Shown: piece after piece, positions 41,521-50,128 of the stretch
Position numbering within the stretch: position 1 is the first letter of the stretch
How the letters are laid out: every line of letters begins with the position of its first letter
Assembly: GCA_037720595.1 (NCBI GenBank)
Contig: JBBJLW010000009.1
Coordinates: 58,993-122,992, forward strand
Length of the DNA: 64,000 nucleotides
Direction: 5' to 3'
Source of the DNA: Gaiellasilicea sp037720595
Lineage (GTDB): Bacteria; Actinomycetota; Thermoleophilia; Gaiellales; Gaiellaceae
The notes under the pieces: model-generated
The model's input: only the letters and a program-made list of their open reading frames with translations
The model's database searches: none
What the model was told of the DNA's origin: nothing
Translations under genes and position numbers: made by a program

Positions 41521-42587
41521 AGTGCGTCGACGAGCAGGCCCTGGAAATGGGCGATCAGGCGCTCGGACTCCGGGAGCAGATGACCGCGCTCGAGCCCGCC
41601 GCTACGCAGCCCCTTCTGGGCCCGCTCGATCAGCACGACATCCTCGGCGCCGACTTGGTCGTCGAACGCGAGCATCTCCTCGAGCCATTCCTCATCGACA
41701 CCCGGGCCGACGAAATAGTCGAGATAGCGCTCGGTGGTCTCGGCGCCGGTCGGCAGCACGGGGCCGATGGAGAGGTTGGGCTGGCCGGGCATTACGTTGA
41801 TCGTCAGGTTCGGCCAGACGAAGTGGAACTGGCCGCGCTCGACCGGCCCGCGCGGGTCGAAGTCCCCCGACCAGGTAGCCCGCCCTGAGCCGGCGCGAAC
41901 CGGGCCGAGCTGTGTGGAGAACCAGCGGCTCTCCTCGAGCACGTACGCGTCGGCGGAGACATCGACGACCTTCGAGAAAGCCGGATGGGCGACCTGGCAG
42001 TGGTAGCACTCGAGGAAGTTCTCGCAACAGACCTTCCAGTTGGCCTCGTACTGCGAGTGCGTCCGTTTCAGGAAGCGCAGCGAGTCGAGATCCAGCCCGG
42101 AGGAGGCGACGAGCGCCGGCAGCTCGTCGAGCGTCTCGGCGAGCGGCGCGGCATCCGGATCGGGATTGACGAAGACGAACGGCCCCCAGGTATCGACCTG
42201 GACGGACCTCAGTCCGAGCTCCGATCTGTCGAAGTCGGCCTCCCGGTCGGCTCGCGGTGCGGCTCGCAAGGAGCCGTCGAGCTCGTACGTCCACGCGTGG
42301 TAGGGGCACTGGAGCGTCTCGCGCTTGCCTTCGCCTTCGCAGACGAGCGAGCCTCGGTGACGACACACGTTGAGGAACGCGCGCAGCACCGAGTCCCTGC
42401 CGCGGACGACGACGACCGGGATCCCACCCACGTGGCAGGCGAAGAAGGATCCGGACTCGACCACCTGCTCGGCGCGGCCTGCGTACTGCCAGGTCCGGCG
42501 GAAGATCCGCTCGCGTTCCAGCCGCAGGACGGTCGGATCGGCGTACCAGTCGAAGGGGATCGTGCGCCCGTCCGCGATCGCCGCCAT
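41508..42587 (-). CDS. Rieske-type ring-hydroxylating oxygenase, alpha subunit
   Basis: A 359-residue oxygenase. The Rieske cluster motifs CRHRGS and CPYHAW (C-x-H and C-x2-H) lie at about 76-100. The mononuclear iron site is ENFLECYHCQVAHP near residue 200, with a late Asp in DQVGAEDVVL. Enzymes of this type hydroxylate or demethylate aromatic or quaternary-amine substrates and need a separate reductase. None is next to it. The substrate is unknown. Confidence 0.9.
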   Translation of the reverse strand: MAAIADGRTIPFDWYADPTVLRLERERIFRRTWQYAGRAEQVVESGSFFACHVGGIPVVVVRGRDSVLRAFLNVCRHRGSLVCEGEGKRETLQCPYHAWTYELDGSLRAAPRADREADFDRSELGLRSVQVDTWGPFVFVNPDPDAAPLAETLDELPALVASSGLDLDSLRFLKRTHSQYEANWKVCCENFLECYHCQVAHPAFSKVVDVSADAYVLEESRWFSTQLGPVRAGSGRATWSGDFDPRGPVERGQFHFVWPNLTINVMPGQPNLSIGPVLPTGAETTERYLDYFVGPGVDEEWLEEMLAFDDQVGAEDVVLIERAQKGLRSGGLERGHLLPESERLIAHFQGLLVDALGAS

Positions 42588-42596
42588 CCGAGGAAT

Positions 42597-43421
42597 CTAG
42601 ACGTCCCGGTAGCGGGCCTGCACGAAGCAGTAGAGAGCGTAGGCGATCAGGCCGACCGCAACCGCACCGAGGAGGAAGCCGCCGTACGGCTGTTGCGAGA
42701 GCTCGAGCAGCGCGCCGTCGAGGCCGCGTGCCTCCTTCGAGTCGAACTCCCAGGCGGCCTTGACGAGGAAGAGGCCGATCAGGGCGAAGACGACCATCCG
42801 TGCCAGGTGGCCGACGATGCCGACGCCTGTCGCGGCGCTCTCCTCGGCGTCGCTCATCTCACTCTGCTTCAGCTTCTCGTTGAACTTGCAGGTGACGGCG
42901 CGGTAGCCGTTGAAGATCGCCGCGGCGAGGAAGCCGATTCCGACCGCGTAGACGAGGTAGCGGCCCGCGGGGAGATCGAAGACGCCCGCCGTCGTCTTCT
43001 TCTCGTTTCCGCCGCCGCTCCGGCTCTCACTGTCGAGGAGCGCCGAGACGGTCAGGCCGCAGAGCGTGGCGTAGAGTCCAGCTTTGGCGAGCGATGCACC
43101 GCGCTTCGCCAGTCCCTTCGCATCCTCGCCCTCGCTGTCCCGATCGAGAATCGCCTGAGCGAGCCGCCAGAGCGCGTAGCCGGCAAGCCCGAGAGCGAGC
43201 AGCACGAGCAGGCCCTTTCCGAACGGTTGCTCCCCGATCGTCCGTAGCGCCCCCTGGCGATCCGGGCTCTCCTCGCGGCCGCCGAGCGCGATCTTGATCG
43301 CGAGGATCCCGACGACGGCGTAAATGACGCCCTTGGAAACGAGACCCGCGCGGCCGAGCCGCTCGACCCAGGGACTCTTGCCGGCGCGACGGCCCTTGGC
43401 CGCGATTGACTCCGTGCTCAT
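42597..43421 (-). CDS. DUF1206 membrane protein
   Basis: A 274-residue protein with three repeats of a two-helix unit: RAGLVSKGVIYAVVGILAIKIAL with GKGLLVLLALGLAGYALWRL; AGLYATLCGLTVSALL with YLVYAVGIGFLAAAIFNGYRAV; and HLARMVVFALIGLFLVKAAW with FLLGAVAVGLIAYALYCFVQARY. This is the DUF1206 architecture. The function is unknown. It is divergent from the antiporter gene. Confidence 0.85.
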   Translation of the reverse strand: MSTESIAAKGRRAGKSPWVERLGRAGLVSKGVIYAVVGILAIKIALGGREESPDRQGALRTIGEQPFGKGLLVLLALGLAGYALWRLAQAILDRDSEGEDAKGLAKRGASLAKAGLYATLCGLTVSALLDSESRSGGGNEKKTTAGVFDLPAGRYLVYAVGIGFLAAAIFNGYRAVTCKFNEKLKQSEMSDAEESAATGVGIVGHLARMVVFALIGLFLVKAAWEFDSKEARGLDGALLELSQQPYGGFLLGAVAVGLIAYALYCFVQARYRDV

Positions 43422-43484
43422 CGCTCGTGAGTGCCCGAACCGGCGCTTTGCCAACCGGCCGCGGCGCTCGTCTAGGCTCGAAGG

Positions 43485-45077
43485 ATGGGTGTCGATCATC
43501 AGGACGCATTCGTGCTCATGGCGCTGCTTGCTGCGATCGCCGCGCTGCTGGCGCTCTCGCCGTTCGCGCGGGTGCCGTACCCGATCCTGCTCGTGCTCGG
43601 CGGGCTGGCCGCCGGCTTTGCGCCGGGAGTGCCCGATCTCGAGCTCCCGCCCGACCTCGTGCTCGTCGCGCTGCTCCCGCCGCTCCTGTACGGCGCGGCG
43701 TTCTTCACCTCGCTTCGCGACCTCCGCACGAACCTCAGGCCGATCGGTCTGCTCGCGATCGGGCTCGTGCTTGCGACGACCGGCGCGGTCGCTTTCGTCG
43801 CGCACGAGGTCGTCGGGCTGCCGTGGGCGGCTGCGTTCACGCTCGGCGCGATCGTCTCGCCGACCGATCCGATCGCCGCCACCGCGATCGCGCGGCGGCT
43901 CGGCGTACCGCGACGGATCGTCACCGTTCTGGAGGGCGAGTCGCTCGTGAACGACGCGACGGCGCTCGTCGCCTACCGCGTCGCGGTGGGTGCGGTCGTC
44001 TCGGGCTCGTTCTCGCTCTGGGATGCAGGGCTCCGTTTCGTACTCGGAGCTCTCGGCGGGATCCTGGTCGGGCTCGCCGTCGGCTGGATCGTCCGCCAGG
44101 TCCGCCGCCGCCTCGACGACCCACCGGTGGAGATCACGATCTCGCTGATGACCGGCTACTTCGCCTTCCTCCCGGCGGAGGTGCTGGGCGTCTCCAGTGT
44201 CCTCGCGGCCGTTACGGCGGGTGTCTACCTCGGCTGGCACACGCCGGAGCTCACAACAGCGGAGGTGCGGCTGCAGGGAAACGCCGTCTGGGAGATCGGC
44301 ACGTTCGTCCTGAACGCAGTCCTGTTCATCCTGATCGGGCTCCAGTTGCCCGCGATCCTCGACAACCTCGACGGCACATCGGGGCGGACGCTGCTCACCT
44401 ACGGGGCGGCTATCGGCGCGACCGTGGTCGCTGTGCGAATCCTCTGGGTCTTTCCCGCGACCTATCTCCCGCGACTGCTTAGCAGCCGCATTCGGGAGCG
44501 TGATCCTTCGCCGCCGTGGCAGGCGCCGGCGCTGATCGGCTGGGCCGGGATGCGCGGCGCGGTCTCGCTCGCGGCCGCGCTCGCGTTGCCCTTCACGACC
44601 GAGGCCGGGACGCCCTTTCCGGGGCGCGACCTCGTCATCTTCCTCGCCTTCTGCGTCATCCTCGTCACGCTCGTCGGCCAGGGACTCTCGCTCCCTTTCG
44701 CGATCCGCCTGCTCGGGCTCGAGGCGGACGGCGCGGCAGCCGAGCGGGAGGAGGCGAAGGCCCGCATCCACGCCGCCGAGGCGGGGGTGGCGCGACTCGA
44801 CGAGCTGGCGCCGGAAGACTGGGTGCGCGAGGACACTGCGGAGCGGCTGCGTGGCATGTACGAGTTCCGGCTGAGCCGCTTCTCGGCTCGCTTCGACGAC
44901 GGCGACGACGGGGCGATCGAGGAGCGGTCTGCCGCCTACCAGCGACTCCGGCGGGAGCTGCTCGAGGCCGAGCGGCAGGCGGTCGTCGAGCTTCGCCGCG
45001 TCGGCCGGATCGGCGACGACGTGATGAACCCGATCCTCCGCGATCTCGACCTCGAGGAGACGCGCTTGGATCGCTAG
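43485..45077 (+). CDS. Na+/H+ antiporter, CPA1 (NhaP) family
   Basis: A 530-residue protein with about twelve membrane segments to residue 410. The ion-binding motif is GAIVSPTDPIAATAIARRLGVPRRIVTVLEGESLVNDATALV. ALIGWAGMRGAVSLAAALALP is also diagnostic. The C-terminal 120 residues form a charged helical cytoplasmic tail (ARIHAAEAGVARLDEL onward), a likely regulatory domain. It exchanges Na+ or K+ for protons. Confidence 0.93.
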   Translation: MGVDHQDAFVLMALLAAIAALLALSPFARVPYPILLVLGGLAAGFAPGVPDLELPPDLVLVALLPPLLYGAAFFTSLRDLRTNLRPIGLLAIGLVLATTGAVAFVAHEVVGLPWAAAFTLGAIVSPTDPIAATAIARRLGVPRRIVTVLEGESLVNDATALVAYRVAVGAVVSGSFSLWDAGLRFVLGALGGILVGLAVGWIVRQVRRRLDDPPVEITISLMTGYFAFLPAEVLGVSSVLAAVTAGVYLGWHTPELTTAEVRLQGNAVWEIGTFVLNAVLFILIGLQLPAILDNLDGTSGRTLLTYGAAIGATVVAVRILWVFPATYLPRLLSSRIRERDPSPPWQAPALIGWAGMRGAVSLAAALALPFTTEAGTPFPGRDLVIFLAFCVILVTLVGQGLSLPFAIRLLGLEADGAAAEREEAKARIHAAEAGVARLDELAPEDWVREDTAERLRGMYEFRLSRFSARFDDGDDGAIEERSAAYQRLRRELLEAERQAVVELRRVGRIGDDVMNPILRDLDLEETRLDR

Positions 45078-45093
45078 TAGGTTCGTCTCCGAG

Positions 45094-45753
45094 ATGCCGC
45101 TCCGGAACAGGGTCACGCCGCGCGGCGAGCTCGTCGCAGAGCCGGGGCGCGGGCTCGTCTACGGCAACCGCGGCTGCCTGCACGACGCCGAAGGGAGGAT
45201 CCGGCGACGCTTCGACGGGAGGCGCTGGATCGCCTGCCGGCTCGAGTTCCGCGGCTGGCATCGGGAACCTCTCCTCCAGCCCGGCCGCTTCACCGAGCTG
45301 TTCTTCCTCGACGAGGTGACGGCGTTAGCCGCGGGCCACCGTCCCTGTGCGCTCTGCCGGCGCGAGGATTACGTCCGCTTCGGCGAGGTCTGGCGCGAGC
45401 TGCACCCCGGCCAGGTGGGGGCCGACGCGATCGATGCACAGCTTCATGCGGAGCGCGTTGCTCCGGACCGGGCGCAGCGTCACCACCGGGCTTCGTTCGA
45501 CGAGCTTCCCGACGGCGCGTTCGTGCTGGAGAACGGGGCGCCCTACGTGGTGCTCGGCGCTCAGCTTCTTCGCTGGAGCGCTTCGGGCTATCTCGCGCCC
45601 CAGCTGCGCCCGGCGGGCCGGCAGGCGATTGTCGTGACGCCGCCCTCGCTTGTCGAGGTCCTCCGCCGCGGCTGGGAGACGGTCGTCCCGCTCCTGCATC
45701 CTTCGGCAAGCCGGCGGCTGCGGGCGCAAGACCGTGCGCCTATCGTCCGTTGA
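45094..45753 (+). CDS. Conserved hypothetical protein with a CALCRREDY motif
   Basis: A 219-residue protein. Notable parts are GNRGCLHDAEGRIRRRFDGRRWIACRLEFRGWHR, the motif GHRPCALCRREDYVRFGEVW (C-x2-C) and FVLENGAPYVVLGAQLLRWSASGY. Three or four cysteines in the first half could bind a metal. The overall pattern recurs in actinobacterial proteins of unknown function. It starts 16 bases after the antiporter and abuts the MFS gene, so the three may share a transcript. Confidence 0.7.
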   Translation: MPLRNRVTPRGELVAEPGRGLVYGNRGCLHDAEGRIRRRFDGRRWIACRLEFRGWHREPLLQPGRFTELFFLDEVTALAAGHRPCALCRREDYVRFGEVWRELHPGQVGADAIDAQLHAERVAPDRAQRHHRASFDELPDGAFVLENGAPYVVLGAQLLRWSASGYLAPQLRPAGRQAIVVTPPSLVEVLRRGWETVVPLLHPSASRRLRAQDRAPIVR

Positions 45754-46935
45754 GTGCCCTCGCCGCGCGCCTGGTTGCCGCTCGCCCTCGTCCTCTTCGC
45801 CGTCGGCTGGGGGGCGAACCAGTTCGCGCCGCTGCTCCTCGTCTACCGGGACACGCTGAATCTCTCCGATACGACGCGAGCAGCCGCATTCGGCATCTAC
45901 GCCGCGGGCCTCGTCCCGGGCCTCCTGCTCGGCGGTCCGGCCTCGGATCGCTTCGGCCGGCGAGGGCTCGTCGGCGCAGGTGCACTGCTCTCCGCCGGTG
46001 CGAGCATCGCCCTCGCCGTCGGCTCGCTCGGCGTGGCGGGCCTGTTCGCGGGACGCTTGCTCGCCGGCCTCGCCTCGGGCGCGGTGTTCAGCGCGGGTGG
46101 GGCCTGGATGACAGAGCTCTCCCGGGCCGCGCCACCCGGCACCGGAGCCCGGCGCGCTGCGATCGCAATGACCGCCGGCTTCGGCATGGGCCCGCTCGTC
46201 GCAGGCCTCCTGGCGGAGTTCCTACCGGCGCCGGATGTCCTGCCGTACGTCGTCCATCTCCTGCTGATGGCCGCCGTGATCCCGCTCGCCCGGCGGATTC
46301 CGGAGACGGTGGCCGGCCGATCGCCCGCGACGCCGCGCATTCGCCTCCGCGTCCCCGAGCCGGCGCGAGCCTCCTTCTGGCTGACAGTTGCGCCGCTCGC
46401 GCCCTGGGTCTTCGCTCTACCAACGATTGCCTTCGCCGCCCTTCCGGCCGAGATCGGCGAGGTCGGCGGCCTGGCGATCGCCTACAGCGGGGCGATCACT
46501 GCGATTGGCGCGTTCGCAGGAGTGCTCGTGCAGCCGGCTGGCCGGCGCTTCGGGGAGGAGCGGGGAGCGGCGGTCGGGCTGGCGCTCGGCGTGGTCGGCC
46601 TCGGGGTGGCGATGGTGGCCGTCACGGCAGCAGGCGCCGTGCTGCTCGTGCTCGTCTCGCTGCTTCTCGGCTGCGGCTACGGGCTCTGCCTGACCGCCGG
46701 GCTGAGACTGATCGAGACGCTCTCGCTTCCCTCCGAGCGGGGAGCGCTGATCGGGATCTACTACGCCCTCACGTATGTCGGGTTTGCAGCGCCCTTCCTC
46801 CTGGCGGCGGCAGCCTCGAGGACGGGCTATCCGGTCGCGCTCGCGGGCATGGCGGCGCTCGCTGCTCTCACCGCGGCCTGGCTGCTCGCGCGGGCGGCAC
46901 TGCGTCCGGTCGGCTCGGCGGCCGCCACGGGCTGA
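45754..46935 (+). CDS. MFS transporter
   Basis: A 393-residue protein with twelve hydrophobic segments. GLLLGGPASDRFGRRGLVGAGALL is the A-motif, and PSERGALIGIYYALTYVGFAAPFLLAAA is the matching C-domain loop. It starts immediately after the preceding stop. It is a drug or metabolite exporter by general class; the substrate is not predictable. Confidence 0.9.
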   Translation: MPSPRAWLPLALVLFAVGWGANQFAPLLLVYRDTLNLSDTTRAAAFGIYAAGLVPGLLLGGPASDRFGRRGLVGAGALLSAGASIALAVGSLGVAGLFAGRLLAGLASGAVFSAGGAWMTELSRAAPPGTGARRAAIAMTAGFGMGPLVAGLLAEFLPAPDVLPYVVHLLLMAAVIPLARRIPETVAGRSPATPRIRLRVPEPARASFWLTVAPLAPWVFALPTIAFAALPAEIGEVGGLAIAYSGAITAIGAFAGVLVQPAGRRFGEERGAAVGLALGVVGLGVAMVAVTAAGAVLLVLVSLLLGCGYGLCLTAGLRLIETLSLPSERGALIGIYYALTYVGFAAPFLLAAAASRTGYPVALAGMAALAALTAAWLLARAALRPVGSAAATG

Positions 46936-46953
46936 CGGCTGCGACGACCTGCG

Positions 46954-47355
46954 TCAGGCGCTCGTCCGGTCGAGAAGCTGCAGGAGCTCGTGCGCGACGA
47001 GCTCGATCTCCTTGTGGCGCCATTCCGCGGCTCGGTACTGGCAGGCGATCAGCGCGGTCCGATGGACGCGGCGGAAGTCGCCGTAGACGAACGCGTACCT
47101 GGACTTCGTCTCCTCGGTCGCGCGCTCGGTCAGCCCAAGATGCCAGTCGGCGTACTCGTCCCACGAGTGCGCGGCGAGAAACGAGTTCTCGTCGGCGCTC
47201 GGCTGAACATCGCCCCAGTCGCTCTCGAGCACGTACTGGCGGGCCTCGATCAGCCGTCGCGCCCGGGTCACGGCGGTCTTGTTGACCGAGTACGAGGCCA
47301 CGACGCAGTATCGCCGAATCTCGGTCTCGCTCCGAGCGGCGATTCCCTCAAGCAC
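46954..47355 (-). CDS. Conserved hypothetical protein, probably 5'-truncated
   Basis: A 133-residue protein (RRYCVVASYSVNKTAVTRARRLIEARQYVLESDWGDVQPSADENSF and SRYAFVYGDFRRVHRTALIACQYRAAEWRHKEIELVAHELLQLL are the recognisable blocks). The GTG at 47355 is the first possible start. Protein-like sequence continues upstream in frame (ESTNRIIYRLLLSGEPLDAGF, then TEWLARQV) to a TGA at 47446 without any start codon. The true N-terminus has probably been cut off by the adjacent hydrolase fragment. No function is known. Confidence 0.55.
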   Translation of the reverse strand: MLEGIAARSETEIRRYCVVASYSVNKTAVTRARRLIEARQYVLESDWGDVQPSADENSFLAAHSWDEYADWHLGLTERATEETKSRYAFVYGDFRRVHRTALIACQYRAAEWRHKEIELVAHELLQLLDRTSA

Positions 47356-47402
47356 CTGGCGTGCAAGCCACTCCGTGAACCCGGCGTCGAGCGGCTCCCC
47401 GC

Positions 47403-47612
47403 TCAGGAGCAGGCGGTAGATGATCCGGTTCGTGCTCTCGCCGCCTCAGCCCGAGGGATGTCCCTCAGGACGTCAGCGACCGTCTTCAGAACCAACTCTG
47501 GGGCGGTCTCGAAGATGTTGTGGCCCGCACCCTTCGCAGGCACGAAGCGACCGTTCTCGCCTACGTCGTCTCCGTCCCCGCCGCAGTCGCCAATGCGATC
47601 GCGGCGACACAC
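47403..47612 (-). pseudogene. C-terminal fragment of an alpha/beta hydrolase
   Basis: The minus-strand frame reads GRFVPAKGAGHNIFETAPEL then VLKTVADVLRDI, the usual end of an alpha/beta hydrolase with the catalytic His in GAGHN. The rest of the enzyme is missing upstream, and the frame runs on into the start of the next gene. It marks a deletion junction. Confidence 0.55.
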
Positions 47613-47658
47613 GGCAGCGCAACCACTTTGAGCACAACGCGAACATGGACGACCGTCC

Positions 47659-48678
47659 TCACGCCGGCACTTCCTCTTCGTGCTTCGCGGCGGGCTCAGG
47701 CTGTTCGCCGGGCGCAGTCTCGCTCACGCGGAGCACGACGTTGCCGGTCTTCTGGCCGGTCTCGACGTAGCGGGTCGCCTCGACGACCTCGTCGAGCGCG
47801 TACGTCCGGTCGATCACAGGCCGGTACTTCCCCGTGTTGACGAGCTCCTTGATGAGGAGGAGGTCGTCCTTGCGATAGCGGCCGATGCCGAGCTTCGCAC
47901 GCCGGCTCCCGACGAACCGCGTGACGAGAGCGAGGAGCGGCACGTGGTACATGAATCCGAGGTCGACCGTGATGTAGATCCCGCCGGGTTTCAGCGAGCG
48001 GCGGCAGCGGCGGAACGAGTGCTTGCCGACCGCGTCGAAGATCACGTCGTACGTCTTGCCATTGTTCGTGAAGTCCTCGCGAAAGCGATCGAGAACATCC
48101 CGCGCGCCCAGCGACCGCACGAGCTCGACGTCCTTCGTGTCGCACACCGCCGCGACCTCGGCCTCGAAGTGGTGCGCGAGTAGCTGGATTGCGGCCGTTC
48201 CGATCGAGCCCGCGGCGCCGTAGACGAGGACGCTCTTCCCCCGCAGCGGATCCGCCGGTCGCAGGCAGGTCAGCGCGAGCAGCGAGCCGTCGGGGACGGC
48301 TGCCGCCTCCTCGAACGTCAGCCCTGTCGGCTTCTGTGCGATCGCGCCGCCCTCACGTGCAGTCACGTACTCCGCGTTCGCGCCGCCTTCGATGCCGAAC
48401 ACCTCGTCGCCGACCCGGAACTCGGTCACGACCGCGCCGACCTCCTCGACGAGTCCGGCGAACTCCGTGCCGGTGATCGTCCGCCTCGGCCGGCGAATGC
48501 CGGTGAAGAGACGGGTGAACCGGTACTCGTCGCTGCGCACGCCCATGGCGTCGCCGCGGGTAACCGTCGAGGCGTGGACTCTGACGAACACCTGATCCTC
48601 CTCCGGTACGGGCCGTTCGACTTCGGCGACGCGCAGCACCTCCGGAGGTCCGTACCGATCGTGGACGACTGCTCTCAT
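47659..48678 (-). CDS. Medium-chain dehydrogenase/reductase, quinone oxidoreductase-like
   Basis: A 339-residue MDR protein without the zinc-binding cysteines of alcohol dehydrogenases. GroES-like N-domain (MRAVVHDRYGPPEVLRVAEV, GTEFAGLVEEVGAVVTEFRVGDEVFG), and Rossmann domain with SVLVYGAAGSIGTAAIQLLAHHF. The last block is VIDRTYALDEVVEATRYVETGQKTGNVVL. It is likely an NADPH-dependent quinone or enone reductase. AAAGAGGAG precedes the ATG at 48678. The NrtR-like gene ends 14 bases upstream, so both are probably one operon. Confidence 0.9.
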   Translation of the reverse strand: MRAVVHDRYGPPEVLRVAEVERPVPEEDQVFVRVHASTVTRGDAMGVRSDEYRFTRLFTGIRRPRRTITGTEFAGLVEEVGAVVTEFRVGDEVFGIEGGANAEYVTAREGGAIAQKPTGLTFEEAAAVPDGSLLALTCLRPADPLRGKSVLVYGAAGSIGTAAIQLLAHHFEAEVAAVCDTKDVELVRSLGARDVLDRFREDFTNNGKTYDVIFDAVGKHSFRRCRRSLKPGGIYITVDLGFMYHVPLLALVTRFVGSRRAKLGIGRYRKDDLLLIKELVNTGKYRPVIDRTYALDEVVEATRYVETGQKTGNVVLRVSETAPGEQPEPAAKHEEEVPA

Positions 48679-48692
48679 CAAGTCACTCCTCT

Positions 48693-49436
48693 TTATTTCC
48701 GCGGGATGCGATGGATGGGTACACCGTGTTTCCAAGCCCGCCCGGCCCGGTAGAGCTCAGCGGGCCTGCCGCCGCCCCGCCCGGGTCGGGCCGTGCGGCC
48801 GGTCGGGATCACCCAACCGTCCTCGCTCACGAGGCTGCGACGGAAGTTCGCGGCGTCGAGCTGCACGCCCCAGATCGCCTCGTACACCGCGCGGAGCTCG
48901 GCCATGGTGAAGGTCGTGCCGACGAAGGCCGTCGCGATGCCCGAGACCTCGAGCTCGACCCGGACGCGCTCGACCGCGTCGCGGACGATCCGCAGGTGGT
49001 CGAACGCGAGCTCGATCCTGTCCTCGAGGAGGTCCGAGACGGGGACGAGCGCGGCGTGTGCTGCGTCGGTGCCGGCGACGATCGCTCCCACGTCGCGAAG
49101 GACGGCGAGGTACGCGACGGTGACGACGTTCATGCGCGGGTCGCGTCTGGGATCGCCGTAGGCGCCAAACTGGGTCAGCAGGCTGAGGACGTCGACGCCG
49201 GTCTCTTCGGAGAGCTCGCGTCTCGCCGCCTCGCCCAGCGTCTCTTCAGGACGCTTGAAGCCACCCGGAATCGCCCACATGCCCTTGAACGGCTCCTCCC
49301 CCCGCCGGACGAGAAGAACGTGGAGCACGCCCGCGGCCATGGTCAGGATGACGACGTCCACCGTGACAGCGAAGGCCGGGAACGTGCTCGCGTCGTACTC
49401 GGGTGGGACGTTCGCGTCTTGCGTTCTTGTCGACAT
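48693..49436 (-). CDS. NrtR-type regulator (Nudix domain plus winged helix)
   Basis: A 247-residue protein. The Nudix-like domain shows GGFKRPEETLGEAARRELSEETGV, close to but diverged from the catalytic box (an Arg or hydrophobic residue where activity needs Glu in places). The C-terminal winged helix (FTMAELRAVYEAIWGVQLDAANFRRSLVSEDGWVIPTG) is the NrtR DNA-binding form. NrtR proteins sense ADP-ribose or related molecules and repress NAD-metabolism or other genes. Here the co-transcribed quinone reductase is the likely target, together with the regulator itself. Confidence 0.82.
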   Translation of the reverse strand: MSTRTQDANVPPEYDASTFPAFAVTVDVVILTMAAGVLHVLLVRRGEEPFKGMWAIPGGFKRPEETLGEAARRELSEETGVDVLSLLTQFGAYGDPRRDPRMNVVTVAYLAVLRDVGAIVAGTDAAHAALVPVSDLLEDRIELAFDHLRIVRDAVERVRVELEVSGIATAFVGTTFTMAELRAVYEAIWGVQLDAANFRRSLVSEDGWVIPTGRTARPGRGGGRPAELYRAGRAWKHGVPIHRIPRK

Positions 49437-49470
49437 GACTCTTACCATCACACATGGTTCGAGTCATGTC
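49432..49470. promoter_or_regulatory. Long inverted repeat at the NrtR start, candidate operator
   Basis: GACATGACTC (49432-49441) and GAGTCATGTC (49461-49470) are perfect 10-base arms. The symmetry extends outward with few mismatches to about 28 bases per arm, with the centre near 49451. It covers the nrtR start codon. Confidence 0.65.
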
Positions 49471-50128
49471 AACCAAAACGCTCAGGATTCCGCGCCTGCC
49501 TGCGCCCAACGGCAGCACACTTGCGGGCCGGATCATCGTGTTATGTCCGGACGCCGGAGGTCGCTTGCGCCTAGAAGGGCCCTTCGTACAGGTTGTAATC
49601 CGTGTTCGACTGCTGGTTCGCGGCCGTGATCGGCACCGCTTCTCAGGGTCGAAGATCACGAGGTCTGCGCAAGAGGAACGCTTGATGAATTTGTTGGCTC
49701 CGAAGGTCGGAGCTGTCTACCTGCTGCCTCTTAGCAGAGATTTCTTACGGGAGCGACGGGACTCGAACTCACGACCTCCGGCGTGACAGGCTTGTTCCAC
49801 GGAACGACGATTGGCGACGATTGACGCGCTATCGCTCTATTCATGCGCCTCTGCGGGCCTCTGGCGCGTGATTTGTGCACGTTTGCGTAGATCCGCTTGC
49901 GAGCGTTTGCTGCCCTTCTGCTGCCCGGAGCTTCGAAGCGCGGGCGGGTGCGCAGCCCAGGCATCGAAGAGCTCGTGAGTGGTCGGATCTCGCTCAGGTA
50001 GTTCGACGCGGGAGGGCCGTCCGCAGCGGCCCCCTCGCGCTCCAACCGGCCGAGAGTGTTAAGAGTCTCGCAAGTCCGGCGTAAGGTCTCCGGCCTAGTG
50101 TCCCCGTCGTATCCGAGAAGGAGGGGAA
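49471..50128. other. Interval without an intact gene, holding a tRNA fragment
   Basis: Apart from the outward end of the inverted repeat and the tRNA-Asp 3' fragment at 49748-49792, no gene is supported. Open frames here lack ribosome sites and family features. The mix of scraps and lower-quality codon use suggests a former integration site. The ribosome site GAAGGAGGGG at about 50117-50126 belongs to the spondin-like gene. Confidence 0.5.
49748..49792 (-). tRNA. 3' fragment of tRNA-Asp(GUC), likely attachment-site scar
   Basis: The minus strand reads CCTGTCACGCCGGAGGTC then GTGAGTTCGAGTCCCG and CGCTCCCG: the GUC anticodon loop, 3' anticodon stem, variable loop, T arm (GTTCGAGTC) and 3' acceptor strand of tRNA-Asp. 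The 5' half is absent: sequence identity ends inside the anticodon stem and no GGGAGCG acceptor strand lies upstream. This is the pattern left when an integrase uses the 3' half of a tRNA gene as its attachment site. Confidence 0.8.

Noticed and set aside
43422..45116. Long open extension upstream of the DUF1206 gene
   Set aside because: It is antisense to the NhaP-type antiporter. The DUF1206 protein begins normally at 43421.
47446..47448. In-frame TGA upstream of the 133-residue hypothetical gene as another selenocysteine codon
   Set aside because: The flanking residues are not a redox motif, and the sequence before the TGA is part of an unrelated hydrolase tail. A truncation explains it.
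49454..49786. A plus-strand frame of 110 codons whose start mirrors the NrtR start
   Set aside because: The likeness of the two N-termini comes from the inverted repeat. The frame's end is the reverse reading of the tRNA-Asp fragment (RDSNSRPPA), a known artefact.
49748..49830. A complete tRNA-Asp gene
   Set aside because: The D arm and 5' acceptor strand are missing. Only the 3' half matches.
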